Shown one piece after another: positions 1 to 7,954 of a stretch of 64,000 nucleotides of DNA (the stretch's first letter is position 1; every line of letters begins with the position of its first letter). Where the stretch lies: contig NZ_JBGCCH010000001.1 of assembly GCF_041261205.1 (NCBI RefSeq), positions 186,001-250,000 of the forward strand, given 5' to 3'. Origin of the DNA: Catenulispora sp. MAP5-51. Its GTDB lineage: Bacteria > Actinomycetota > Actinomycetes > Streptomycetales > Catenulisporaceae. The notes beneath the pieces were generated by a model. That model did no database searches. It was not told the origin of the DNA and worked only from the letters and a program-made list of their open reading frames with translations. The position numbers were made by a program, and so were the translations under genes.

Positions 1-575
1 ACGCGGACGGCACCTATTTCGCCGCGCAGTTCAACTTCACCAACGCCCCGGACGTCGGCTACATGGGCCTGCAGCCGCGTCCCGATGCCAACGGCCAGGA
101 ACGCCTGCACGCGGCCTTCTCCAGCTTCAACGCCGGCACCACCTCCGACGACCCGCAGTGCTCGAACGGAGCCGACGGCGGGGCCGGCGTCAGCTGCGCG
201 ACCGAGTTCGACGCCGTGTACGGGGACGTGTACGACCTGACCGTCACCCAGACCGGCCCGGACACCTGGACCGGAACCGCGACCGACACCGCCACCGGGG
301 CCAGCGCGCACATCGGCACCTACACGCTTCCCAGCGGCAGCGGCGGCCTGGCCGGATCCCAGGTCGGCTTCACCGAGGACTACCTCGGCGTGCCCAGCTG
401 TGCCCAGTCACCGCGCATCGACGTGGTCTTCGGCGACCCCACCTCCACCGACGCCGGCGGCCTCACCGGCACCATGCAGGCGGACTACGAGTACAACGGG
501 TGCCTCGGGCAGGCCGACTACCAGGCCGCCAACTCGAGCGACGGGGCCCACGTCACGCGCGGGTTCATCTCCTAG
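1..575 (+). CDS. 3' part of a secreted DUF3472-like protein
   Basis: This is the end of a gene that starts before the window; the reading frame is open from base 3 to a TAG at 573-575. The visible 190 residues contain a YFAAQFNF stretch, then GYMGLQ, then several paired Gly/Thr-rich beta-strand segments and four or more Cys residues. That pattern resembles the DUF3472 family of secreted actinobacterial proteins of unknown role. The Cys content and Thr/Gly/Ser-rich composition fit an exported protein, but the signal peptide would lie outside the window. A hairpin follows directly. The family call rests on remembered motif similarity and is moderate. Confidence 0.55.
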   Translation, partial: ADGTYFAAQFNFTNAPDVGYMGLQPRPDANGQERLHAAFSSFNAGTTSDDPQCSNGADGGAGVSCATEFDAVYGDVYDLTVTQTGPDTWTGTATDTATGASAHIGTYTLPSGSGGLAGSQVGFTEDYLGVPSCAQSPRIDVVFGDPTSTDAGGLTGTMQADYEYNGCLGQADYQAANSSDGAHVTRGFIS

Positions 576-577
576 GC

Positions 578-620
578 GAGGCCTGGGCGAATTCCGGGCG
601 ATCCCGGGCGGGCAGGCCTC
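578..620. terminator. hairpin after the partial secreted-protein gene
   Basis: GAGGCCTG (578-585) pairs with CAGGCCTC (613-620), and the enclosed sequence holds a further CCGGG/CCCGGG pairing. It starts three bases after the TAG of the upstream gene and lies between that gene and the convergent LysR gene, so it could end transcription from either side. There is no T-run. Confidence 0.5.
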
Positions 621-723
621 TGCGCGCCACGAACGTGGCGACATTGCGCTGAACGCACTGCCGCATCAGCCCGCCATAGGGGCCGTCCTGGAGCTGGCGG
701 CGCGGACGAGGGCCGGTGCGGCC

Positions 724-1659
724 TTAGCCGACGGCTTCCCCGCGGTCGTCGTCGGCTTCGAGGGCGGCGGCGGCCAGGACCGCCTGCAGCTGGGCAAGCA
801 GGGGGCTGTGATTGTCGCGCGCCTGGGCGACCGCGACCCGCGTCGTGCGGCCGCCGGTGGCCAACGGCCGGAAGGCGACGCCTTGCAGGCGCAGCCGGGC
901 GATGCTCTCCGGAGCGATCGACACGCCGACCCCGGCCTGCGCCAGCGCGCAGACGGTCAGCCATTCCACGGCTTCCTGAGCGACCTCGGGCACGAACCCG
1001 GCGTCGGTGCACAGTCCGACGATCTGATCGTGCAGCCCCGGGCCGACGCGCCGTGGCGGCAGGACGAACGGCGAGGCCGCGAGCTGCGCGGCCTCGACGA
1101 ACTCCTGCCGGGCCGAAGCCAAAGGATGCGCGGCGGGCAGCACCGCCACGAAGTGTTCCCGCAGCACCGTGTGGAACTCCAGCCCCGGCTCCTCCCCGGG
1201 TTCGCGGACGAGTCCGACGTCCAGACTCCCGTCCCGCAGCGCTGCCAGTTGCGGCGTGGTGGTCATCTCCTGGATGTGCAGTCGCACGGCGGGGAACTGA
1301 TCGCGGAAACGCCGCAGCAGCGCCGGCAGCGCGGTGAGCGCCAGCGAAGCCGCGAACCCGATCCGCAGGGTCCCGGCACGGCCCTCGCCGACGGCCCGCG
1401 CGGCGCTCACGCCGTCGGCCAGCAGGGCCAGGGCGCCGCGGGCGGCCGGCAGCAGCTCCTCGCCGGCCGGCGTCAGGGCGACCTGCCCCGGCGCCCGGCT
1501 GAAGAGCGGATGCCCGACCCGGCGCTCCAGCCGCTGGATCTGCTGGCTCAGCGGCGGCTGCGCGATGCCCAGGCGCGCGGCGGCCCGCCCGAAGTGCAGC
1601 TCCTCGGCGAGGACCACGAAGGCGTGCAGCTGGGGGAGGGGCAGGTCGGGGCGGTCCAT
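724..1659 (-). CDS. LysR-family transcriptional regulator
   Basis: A DNA-binding regulator of about 311 residues with the standard LysR layout. The N-terminal winged helix-turn-helix covers residues 1-62 and includes LHAFVVLAEELHFGRAAARL and AQPPLSQQIQRLE. The C-terminal substrate-binding domain runs from about 90 to 295. The ATG at 1657-1659 is chosen because the protein then starts MDRPDLPLPQLHAF, as the family does; a longer reading frame adds 20 residues that look like promoter sequence. The gene is divergent from a RidA-type gene, the usual arrangement for a LysR protein controlling its neighbour and itself. A perfect 16-bp palindrome sits on the start codon. The inducer is not predictable. 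Confidence 0.9.
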   Translation of the reverse strand: MDRPDLPLPQLHAFVVLAEELHFGRAAARLGIAQPPLSQQIQRLERRVGHPLFSRAPGQVALTPAGEELLPAARGALALLADGVSAARAVGEGRAGTLRIGFAASLALTALPALLRRFRDQFPAVRLHIQEMTTTPQLAALRDGSLDVGLVREPGEEPGLEFHTVLREHFVAVLPAAHPLASARQEFVEAAQLAASPFVLPPRRVGPGLHDQIVGLCTDAGFVPEVAQEAVEWLTVCALAQAGVGVSIAPESIARLRLQGVAFRPLATGGRTTRVAVAQARDNHSPLLAQLQAVLAAAALEADDDRGEAVG

Positions 1660-1673
1660 ATCTCTAGAGATAT
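1658..1673. promoter_or_regulatory. 16-bp perfect palindrome at the LysR start codon
   Basis: The sequence ATATCTCTAGAGATAT is its own reverse complement. It overlaps the first two bases of the LysR start codon and lies in the 71-bp gap before the divergent RidA gene. It is AT-rich in a GC-rich background. It is probably the LysR operator, allowing autorepression and control of the divergent gene; this is inference from position and symmetry. Confidence 0.6.
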
Positions 1674-1730
1674 CAGATGTGGCCAATCTTGGTATTGGAC
1701 GTATCACCGCTGGCTGCATAGCTTTCCGTC

Positions 1731-2126
1731 ATGACCGAAAGGCAGACGATTCTCAGCGGCTCGACCTTCGAGGAGCACATCGGATACGCCCGAGCCGTGG
1801 TCGACGGCCGCGACGTGCACGTCTCCGGCACGACAGGCTTCGACTACACCACGATGTCCATCTCGCCGGACGTGGTCGAGCAGGCCGGACAGTGCCTGCA
1901 CAACATCGGCGCGGCCCTGGCCGAAGCCGGAGCCGGCTTCGCCGACGTGGTGCGCGTGCGCTACCTGCTGCCGGACCGCGAGGACTTCGAACCCTGCTGG
2001 CCCACCCTGCGCCGCTGCTTCGGACCGGTCCGCCCGGCCGCCACCATGATGGTCTGCGGGCTGGCCGATCCGCGGATGAAGATCGAGATCGAGGTGTATG
2101 CGCGGCTGCCGAGCGCTGGGTGTTAG
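1731..2126 (+). CDS. RidA/YjgF/YER057c-family protein
   Basis: A 131-residue protein of the RidA superfamily, trimeric enzymes that hydrolyse reactive enamine/imine intermediates or act in related ligand-binding roles. Family features are the VSGTTGFD segment near residue 37, the DVVRVRYLLPD helix near 79, and the C-terminal KIEIEVYAR strand. The Arg of the usual PAR motif, which binds the imino acid carboxylate in true RidA, is replaced in RPAATMM. A non-canonical subfamily is therefore more likely than the housekeeping deaminase. It is divergent from the LysR gene, which probably controls it. Its TAG overlaps the stop codon of the convergent carbohydrate-binding fragment. Confidence 0.85.
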   Translation: MTERQTILSGSTFEEHIGYARAVVDGRDVHVSGTTGFDYTTMSISPDVVEQAGQCLHNIGAALAEAGAGFADVVRVRYLLPDREDFEPCWPTLRRCFGPVRPAATMMVCGLADPRMKIEIEVYARLPSAGC

Positions 2127-2596
2127 GAAGCCCATAGCGTCACGAAGTCCAGTTCCGCGTAGCCGGTGCACTTGCCGAGCACGACGTGGTTCACGCCCCC
2201 GTTCAGCGTCACCGGGACCGTGGTCAGCTTTTCGACCTGATCCTGCGCGGCGGTGCCCAGCCAGGCGCCCGTCGGCTGGTACGTCGCCGAGCCCTGCGAC
2301 TGCCCGTTGACGGTGAGCGTGTGGGTGGCTCCGGCCGTCCCGGTGCCGTTCGCGTAGCGCACGGTCATGGCGTAGATGCCGGTGCTCGGCGCGTTCACCG
2401 TGAAGCCCACGCTGCTGTCCGCGTTGTCGATGCCGCCGACGTAGGCGCCGTTGGAGGCCAGGACGCCGTCGGCGCCGGAGTGCACCGTGACGTCGTGCAG
2501 CGCCGCGTTCTCGGCCTCGTAGTCCGTCGGGTACGAGCCCGCGGGGCCGGCCGGGGAGATGACGATGCGGTAGCCGTCATACCCTTGGTCGTGCAA
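2123..2596 (-). pseudogene. C-terminal remnant with a CBM6/35-type carbohydrate-binding module
   Basis: The 157-codon frame reads YEAENAAL, then a beta-sandwich pattern with GGIDNADSSVGFTVN, GIYAMTVRYANG and ELDFVTLW. These are typical of CBM6/CBM35 modules at the C-terminus of secreted glycoside hydrolases. There is no signal peptide and no catalytic domain. The frame begins abruptly at about 2590, where a lectin fragment on the other strand also begins. I read it as the surviving end of a larger secreted enzyme gene, cut off at its 5' side. The stop codon shares bases with the RidA stop. If expressed it would be a free, unexported sugar-binding domain. Confidence 0.6.
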
Positions 2597-2762
2597 CGGC
2601 TACGGCGCCCAGCAGTGGACGGCGCTGCCCGATGGGAACCTGGTGAACCCGGAATCAGGGCGCTGCTTGGACGTGGACGCCTGGGCTACGGCCAACGGCA
2701 GCCCGGTGGAGATCTGGGATTGCGGCGCCAACCAGTCGAACCAGACCTGGCACTTCAGCTAG
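2586..2762 (+). pseudogene. C-terminal remnant of a ricin B-type lectin domain
   Basis: A 58-codon open frame ends with TAG at 2760-2762 and reads CNGYGAQQW, then GRCLDVDAW, IWDCGANQSNQTW and HFS. These are the last repeats of a ricin B/CBM13 lectin domain, including the QxW motif. It has no start codon or ribosome-binding site of its own. It begins where the opposite-strand CBM fragment begins, so two truncated gene ends point away from one breakpoint. This fits an inversion or deletion junction. The open frame and high-GC third positions show real coding history. Confidence 0.65.
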
Positions 2763-2807
2763 CGCGGGCCTGAAGCAGACCGGAAAAGGCAGGATACTGA
2801 TACGCGC

Positions 2808-2851
2808 CTGAGAGCGTGTTGTCTTCCGAGCGGAAGACAACACGCTCTCAG
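2808..2851. terminator. perfect 21-bp hairpin between two convergent gene ends
   Basis: Bases 2808-2828 and 2831-2851 are exact reverse complements with a two-base centre. The stem is 46 bases after the lectin fragment stop and 20 bases before the stop of the minus-strand gene. A bidirectional terminator is the simplest reading, although there is no clear T-run. The length and perfection of the match are unusual for a terminator. Confidence 0.65.
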
Positions 2852-2870
2852 CCGGATCCCTATGGTCCTC

Positions 2871-3380
2871 TTAGCGGATTACGGGGCCTACGGACGTCGT
2901 CCCCTGGCCACCGCTGATCACTATGCTAAAGCCGCTTCCGGTAATGCTGGCCCCGTGCGGGGCGGTAAATGTATGGCCGGGGCAGTAGTATGCGGTGTGC
3001 GCCGCAAGCGGTTGCTGTGCTGTGCCGTTGGTGAAGCCCAGGCAGAAGCCGTAAGCCGTATCCTCGATATTGTTTACATAGGAGGCTGACGTGGTGTTGA
3101 TCTGCCGGGCTGAGCCGGAGGTGTTGTTGACGATCGTCACATCTTGATAAGAGGCTCCGTCGGATGCCAAGACTATGCACGTACGGCCATAGATTCCGAC
3201 GGAGTCTATGGTGACGGTCCCCCCGCACGTCCAGTTACTGGGCTGACTCGTATAGACGTGGTACGCCTGGTAATTCGGATTGGAACTGGCGCTGGCCGGC
3301 GTCGCCATGGCAACGCCGAGTGTGGTGATCGCGCCGCTGACGGCGAGGGCGAAGAAGCGCTTTTTGGCGGAGGCTCGCAA
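2871..3380 (-). CDS. secreted protein of unknown function, lower GC
   Basis: A 169-residue protein with a clear Sec signal peptide: MRASAKKRFF, a hydrophobic core AVSGAITTLGVAMA, and a PASAS cleavage region near residue 32. The mature part is about 135 residues with four Cys residues (C52, C68 and two near 113 and 133), which could form two disulfides. It is rich in Thr, Ser, Gly and Asn, as small extracellular beta-proteins are. No family was recognised. The start is TTG, the only start that gives the signal peptide. Base composition is visibly less GC-rich than the neighbours, and the gene sits next to gene debris, so recent acquisition is possible. Confidence 0.7.
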   Translation of the reverse strand: MRASAKKRFFALAVSGAITTLGVAMATPASASSNPNYQAYHVYTSQPSNWTCGGTVTIDSVGIYGRTCIVLASDGASYQDVTIVNNTSGSARQINTTSASYVNNIEDTAYGFCLGFTNGTAQQPLAAHTAYYCPGHTFTAPHGASITGSGFSIVISGGQGTTSVGPVIR

Positions 3381-3761
3381 TTGAATGGTCCCATCTGTGC
3401 GTTGGTGAATCGTGCGTTGGTAAATCGTTCAAGCGGCCGGCTTCATTCCTGATGATCTCGAATTTGCGGTAGGGCATCAATCGTGGAAACCGTCCAGTAA
3501 CCTCCCGAAACCTTGTCGCGCGGCGATCTTGACTTTCGTGTGACAGAGTGCTGACATGGGGTGGACTGGAGTCAGTGCCGCTCGCCTGAGGAGCTCCTTA
3601 CGCGAGCGGCGGTCCGCACCGCCGGCATCGTCGACGGTGCCCGCATACTCCCGGGGGACGACTCCGGATGACCCCGGTACACCCCGGGGCCGACCCGCCG
3701 CAGATCATTGACACCCGTAGGCCGATTCGAAAGCGGGGGCGCGGAGTCTAGCGTCGGCTCC
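3381..3761. other. 381-bp divergent intergenic region
   Basis: This gap separates the start of the minus-strand secreted protein from the start of the plus-strand hydrolase, so it must hold both promoters. The left part is AT-richer. The only strong structure is the nested inverted repeat at 3577-3610. No open frame here looks coding. Confidence 0.6.
3577..3610. repeat. nested inverted repeat
   Basis: GCCGCTCGC (3577-3585) pairs with GCGAGCGGC (3602-3610). The loop itself contains the 10-bp palindrome AGGAGCTCCT. The element lies about 150 bp before the hydrolase start. It may be a terminator left from earlier organisation or a regulatory site; position does not decide. Confidence 0.45.
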
Positions 3762-4967
3762 ATGAGACACCAACGCCGTATCAGCTCTGTGACAGTCCTG
3801 GCGCTCGCCACCCTCGTGACCGGGACCGGCGCCGGATTCGCCGCCACGGCCACACCGTCGGCCACACCGGTGGCCACGCACGCGTTCGACACCGCACCGG
3901 CCACGGCCACCGCGCCCACGAAGTCGTTCCAAGGCGCGCTCCCCGCGCCGACCGGCCCCTACGCCGCCGGCGAGGACGTCATCCACCTCACCGACTGGAA
4001 CCGTCTCGATCCGTGGGTGCCCTCATCCGGCCCCCGCCAGCTGGCCGTCACGATGGTCTACCCGGCCGTCCCCGGGACCGGGACTCCGGCCCCTTATATG
4101 ACCCTCGCCGAGGCGGCCGGACACATCCAGCAGGCGAAGATACCGGCGAGCTCCGGCATCACCCCGCAGAACGTTGCCGGCATCACCACTCACGCCTTCG
4201 ACGATGCGTGGCCGCAGAGCGGCAAGTATCCGCTGGTGGTCCTCTCGCCCGGATTCGGGGACCCGCGCATGATGCTCACCTCGCTGGCGACCGAGCTGGC
4301 CAGTCACGGCTACGTCGTCGCGCTCGTCGGCGACACCCACGGGGACAGCGGCGAGACGCTCGCGGACGGCCAGACACCGCCGTGCGCGATCTGCGATGAC
4401 CCGAACCTCGACATGGGCACGGTCACCGCCAGCCGCGCGCTGGACGTCTCCTTCGTGATCGACCGGTTGACGCATGGCAACAGCGCGTGGCCCCTGGCAC
4501 ACCTCATCGACAAGCACGAGATCGGCATGGCCGGACACTCCATCGGCGGAGCGGCGGCGGCCACCACGATGATCGCCGACCCGCGGGTACTGGCCGGGGT
4601 GGACATGGACGGAGCCTTCTACCCGGTTCCGGTGCCCGGCCAGATCAACCGGCCGTTCCTCATGCTGGGCAGGGCCGGCGTCCACTCGGCCGGCGGTGGC
4701 GACGCTACATGGGGGCAGACCTGGACCGCCCTCGGCGGCTCCAAGAAGTGGCTGGCGGTCACCGGCGCCGACCACCCCAGCTTCACCGACGTGGACCTGC
4801 TGGAGCAGGAGGCCGGTTACCCGACGCCGCCCCTGGACCCCGAACGTGGAATCGTGATCACCCGCGAGTACGTGACAGCGTTCTTCAACCAGACGCTGAA
4901 GGGGATCCACAGCCCGCTGCTGGACGGTCCCTCGCCGAACTATCCGGAAGTACTCTTCCAGCCCTAG
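3762..4967 (+). CDS. secreted alpha/beta hydrolase, PAF-acetylhydrolase-like
   Basis: A 401-residue exported serine hydrolase. The start at 3762 (MRHQRRISSVTVLALATL) gives a normal signal peptide; an earlier ATG at 3708 would bury it. The mature protein has YPLVVLSPGFGD near residue 150, THGDSGE, and the nucleophile elbow GHSIGG near residue 253, so Ser in GxSxG is the catalytic base attacker. A downstream TGADHPSFTD supplies the likely catalytic His. Layout and motifs match bacterial relatives of platelet-activating-factor acetylhydrolase and the secreted lipase/esterase group. The likely reaction is ester hydrolysis outside the cell; the substrate is unknown. It stands alone and faces the PAS-SpoIIE gene tail to tail. 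Confidence 0.8.
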   Translation: MRHQRRISSVTVLALATLVTGTGAGFAATATPSATPVATHAFDTAPATATAPTKSFQGALPAPTGPYAAGEDVIHLTDWNRLDPWVPSSGPRQLAVTMVYPAVPGTGTPAPYMTLAEAAGHIQQAKIPASSGITPQNVAGITTHAFDDAWPQSGKYPLVVLSPGFGDPRMMLTSLATELASHGYVVALVGDTHGDSGETLADGQTPPCAICDDPNLDMGTVTASRALDVSFVIDRLTHGNSAWPLAHLIDKHEIGMAGHSIGGAAAATTMIADPRVLAGVDMDGAFYPVPVPGQINRPFLMLGRAGVHSAGGGDATWGQTWTALGGSKKWLAVTGADHPSFTDVDLLEQEAGYPTPPLDPERGIVITREYVTAFFNQTLKGIHSPLLDGPSPNYPEVLFQP

Positions 4968-5032
4968 TGCAGCGCCGCGTTGATCCGGTGGTCGGGCATC
5001 CGAGCAGCCGATTCAAGATGGTGGATCCTCCT

Positions 5033-7363
5033 TCAAGGACTCGACACCGTGAACCACACCGTCTTCCCGTTGTTGGTCGGCCGCACGCCCCAATCCTCGG
5101 AGATCGCGTCGACCAGACTCAGCCCGCGCCCGGACTCGGCATCGGCGCCGGCGTTCAGGCATCGCGGCTTGCGGGTGCTGTGATCGGTGACCTCCACGGT
5201 CAGGTGGGCGCGGGTGCGCAGCAGGCGGAGCCTGATCGGGCCGTGTCCGTGCCGGACCGCGTTGGCCAGTACTTCGGACGCCAGCAGGACGGTGGCGTCG
5301 CAGGTGTCGGCGTCGTCGCAGTTCCAGGAGCGCAGGGTGGCCTCGACGTAGCGGCGGCCGGCCGGGACGGCGTCGGGGGCGGAGGGCAGGTCCACGGCGG
5401 CGGAGGCGGTCGGTGTGGGCGGGGTGCGGATCAGGACCAGGGTCACGTCGTCGCCGGGGTGGCCGACGTCGTCGAGCAGTTCGGCGACGACGGCCTCGGC
5501 GGTCTTGTCCAGGGGCAGGCCCTCGGCGGCGCAGTCGGCCAGGGTGCGGGTCAGGGCACTGATCTGGTGCTCGATGTCGCTGCGGGGCGTCTCGATCAGT
5601 CCGTCCGTGTACAGCGCCAGGACCGCGCCGGAGGGGATGGTGACCTGCGATTCGCGGTGGGTGATGTCGCCGACGCCCAGCGGCACGGAGACCGGTGCCG
5701 GGAGCCAGTAGCCGTCGGCGCCGTCGGGGGCGATGACCAGGACCGGCAGGTGCCCCGCCGAGGACAGCACCGTCTGGCCGGTGTCGGGGTCGATCACCAG
5801 GTAGCAGCAGGTCGCCATCTGGTCGGGCAGGTCGGCCACCACCGCGTCCAGGTACCCCAGCAGCTGCCCGGGCGGCATCCCGGTGCGGGCCAGGGCGTTG
5901 GCGGCCGAGCGCAGCTGGCCCATCACCGCGGCGGCGTCCAGGCCGCGGCCCATCACGTCGCCGATGAGGACCCCGGCCCGGCCGTCGGTCAGCGGGATCA
6001 GGTCGAACCAGTCCCCGCCGACGCCGGCGCCGACGGTGGCCGGCAGGTAGCAGCTGGCGGTCTCCAGGCCCGGGATCGGCGTCGGGGTGCCCATCAGGCT
6101 GCGCTGCAGGGTCAGGGCTATGTGTTGCTGCTGCTCGTACAGACTCCTGAGCTGCTCCTGGGTCCGCTTGATCTCCGAGACGTCCCGCACGATCGCCGAC
6201 GCGCCGACGATCGTCCCCTCCGGCTCGCGCACCGGCCACAGCGTGGTGTCCACGTGCAGCATCCGGCCGTCCTTGGCCATCCGCATGGTCTCGAAGTGCT
6301 CGATCTTCTCGCCCTCGGACAGCCGTCGCAGCAGGTCGGAGATCTCCGGCTCGCGCCCGGGCGGGGCCAGGAGCGAGATGTGCCGGCCGATCACCTCGGC
6401 GGGGGAGTAGCCGTAGAGGCGCTCGGCGGCGTCGTTCCAGAACGTGATCCGGCCGTCCAGCGACTTGGTGATGATCGCGTCCTGGGAGGAGGAGGCGATG
6501 GCGGCCAGTTCGTGGACCTTCTTCTCGGCGGCTTTGCGGTCCGAGACGTCGCGGACGGCTGCGGAGTATAAGCGGCCGCCGTCGGCTTGCAGCGGCGAAA
6601 GCGAGATCTCGACCGGGAACTCGGTCCCGTCCTTGCGCAGCCCGTACAGATCCAGGCCGGCGCCCATCGGCCGCGGCTGCGGGCCCTCGGCGAAGCCCGA
6701 GCGGTGCGCGGTGTGCCGCTCGCGGAAGCGCTCGGGGACGAGCACCTCGACGGGGCGGCCCAGCAGTTCGGTGCGGTCATAGCCGAAGAGCTGCTCGGTC
6801 TGGGCGTTCACGAGCTGGATCGTCCCGGTCCCGTCGACGATCACCATGGCGTCCGGTGCCGACTCCAGCAATTCCCTGAATCGCTGCTCGGCAGCCTTGC
6901 GGTCCGAGACGTCGCGGACGGCTGCGGAGTACAGGCGGCCGCCGTCGGCTTGCAGCGGCGACAACGAGATCTCGACCGGGAACTCGGTCCCGTTCTTGCG
7001 CAAGCCGTACAGATCCAGGCCCGCGCCCATCGGCCGCGCCTGGGGACCTTCGGCGAAATCCGAGCGGTGCGCGGCGTGCCGTTCGCGGAAGCGATTGGGG
7101 ACCAGCAGTTCCACCGGCTGCCCCAGCAGCTCGGTGCGGGCATAGCCGAAGAGCTGTTCGGTCTGGGCGTTGACCAGCTGGATCATCCCGGTCCCGTCGA
7201 CGATGACCATCGCGTCCGGCGCGGACTCCAGCAGTTCCCTGAAACGCTTCTCGTCCCAGGCCCCGTGGTCGTGGGCGACGTCCGTGCTCGCACCGCAGGT
7301 ACAACGACCACTGCGGTCCGAACGCGCATGAGGTAATCCGGACTCCGCGGAGACGGCGTTCAT
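5033..7363 (-). CDS. PAS-PAS-PAS-SpoIIE phosphatase with HATPase domain
   Basis: A 776-residue cytoplasmic signalling protein. Three PAS domains occupy roughly residues 40-160, 160-280 and 285-405. A PP2C/SpoIIE-type serine phosphatase domain follows at about 430-620, with the metal-binding GGDWFD and GDVMGRG motifs. An anti-sigma-factor-type HATPase lies at 650-775. Such proteins usually dephosphorylate an anti-anti-sigma factor and can also act as its kinase, linking a sensed signal to a stress sigma factor. The ATG at 7361-7363 is preferred because TTGAGGAG lies just upstream; a longer start eight codons earlier has the same Shine-Dalgarno bases directly against it. PAS1 and PAS2 are near-identical copies. 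No partner sigma-factor gene is adjacent. Confidence 0.9.
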   Translation of the reverse strand: MNAVSAESGLPHARSDRSGRCTCGASTDVAHDHGAWDEKRFRELLESAPDAMVIVDGTGMIQLVNAQTEQLFGYARTELLGQPVELLVPNRFRERHAAHRSDFAEGPQARPMGAGLDLYGLRKNGTEFPVEISLSPLQADGGRLYSAAVRDVSDRKAAEQRFRELLESAPDAMVIVDGTGTIQLVNAQTEQLFGYDRTELLGRPVEVLVPERFRERHTAHRSGFAEGPQPRPMGAGLDLYGLRKDGTEFPVEISLSPLQADGGRLYSAAVRDVSDRKAAEKKVHELAAIASSSQDAIITKSLDGRITFWNDAAERLYGYSPAEVIGRHISLLAPPGREPEISDLLRRLSEGEKIEHFETMRMAKDGRMLHVDTTLWPVREPEGTIVGASAIVRDVSEIKRTQEQLRSLYEQQQHIALTLQRSLMGTPTPIPGLETASCYLPATVGAGVGGDWFDLIPLTDGRAGVLIGDVMGRGLDAAAVMGQLRSAANALARTGMPPGQLLGYLDAVVADLPDQMATCCYLVIDPDTGQTVLSSAGHLPVLVIAPDGADGYWLPAPVSVPLGVGDITHRESQVTIPSGAVLALYTDGLIETPRSDIEHQISALTRTLADCAAEGLPLDKTAEAVVAELLDDVGHPGDDVTLVLIRTPPTPTASAAVDLPSAPDAVPAGRRYVEATLRSWNCDDADTCDATVLLASEVLANAVRHGHGPIRLRLLRTRAHLTVEVTDHSTRKPRCLNAGADAESGRGLSLVDAISEDWGVRPTNNGKTVWFTVSSP
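6535..7250 (-). repeat. tandem PAS-domain duplication, 363-bp period
   Basis: Two long stretches within the phosphatase gene repeat with a 363-base (121-codon) offset; for example the bases starting at 6541 recur at 6904. The encoded copies share ELLESAPDAMVIVDGTG, the FRERH segment and FPVEISLSPLQADGG almost unchanged. The high DNA identity suggests a recent in-frame duplication, or gene conversion keeping the copies alike. Confidence 0.85.
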
Positions 7364-7396
7364 GGAACTCCTCAAAAAGCTGTACATCTCCTCACA

Positions 7397-7410
7397 CGTT
7401 CGCGCGAACG
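7397..7410. promoter_or_regulatory. 14-bp palindrome upstream of the PAS-SpoIIE gene
   Basis: CGTTCGCGCGAACG is a perfect palindrome 34 bases before the phosphatase start, on its promoter side. It could be an operator or a short mRNA hairpin. No family of regulator can be named from it. Confidence 0.45.
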
Positions 7411-7640
7411 CCGGAGGAGATGCAGCTGGTCGAAGTCTGGTGGCAGGCGGCGATGCGCCGCGTTCGCAACGCTACCGTGCTCGACCGGTTACGGTGCGCG
7501 TTCCGGGCAATCGCAGCGGACTGGGCCTTCGTGACAACTCCTAGGGGACATCCCTCGTTCTGCCGACCAATCCGGGGGCGCCGCAGCCGCGTATATACGA
7601 AGACGAGTTTTCGAACCTTGGTGTCGAGACGGAGGAGAGC

Positions 7641-7862
7641 ATGGCCTTGGAGAACGGATCCGTACGCGCCGAACAGGTCACCGCCGGCATGGATCTGCTG
7701 TGCCGCGGCGCCTGGCGGCCGGTGCTGGCCGACGCCGATGTGGTGGCGGTCAGGAGCGGGAAGCGCGCGCGGATCGTCGTCGGCAGAGCCGGTACCGATG
7801 TCACCGACACCGTCGACCTGGTCGCGCACTCCATGGTCCGGGTCCGGCCCGGGCAGTCGTAG
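7641..7862 (+). CDS. small protein of unknown function
   Basis: A 73-residue soluble protein starting at ATG 7641 with GGAGGAG ending five bases upstream, one of the clearest ribosome-binding sites in the window. It begins MALENGSVRAEQV and alternates short beta-like segments such as WRPVLADADVVAV and RARIVVGR, with the C-terminal ...HSMVRVRPGQS. There is no signal peptide or membrane segment. The pattern suggests a small beta-barrel, perhaps binding nucleic acid or protein, but I do not recognise a family. It lies between the PAS-SpoIIE gene (divergent) and the carboxymuconolactone-decarboxylase-like gene (same strand, 92 bases on). Confidence 0.65.
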   Translation: MALENGSVRAEQVTAGMDLLCRGAWRPVLADADVVAVRSGKRARIVVGRAGTDVTDTVDLVAHSMVRVRPGQS

Positions 7863-7954
7863 CCGGTAGCGAGCCCGTATCGTTGGTCAAGATCCTGACC
7901 CGCCGGGGTCCGGAAGGCCCACGGAAAGACCCACGGACTCAGGGGGCTGCCGCG

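Noticed and set aside
7420..7869. Possible plus-strand gene starting at ATG 7420
   Set aside because: The Shine-Dalgarno-like bases abut the ATG directly, composition is not coding-like, and it overlaps the well-supported small gene at 7641-7862 in another frame.
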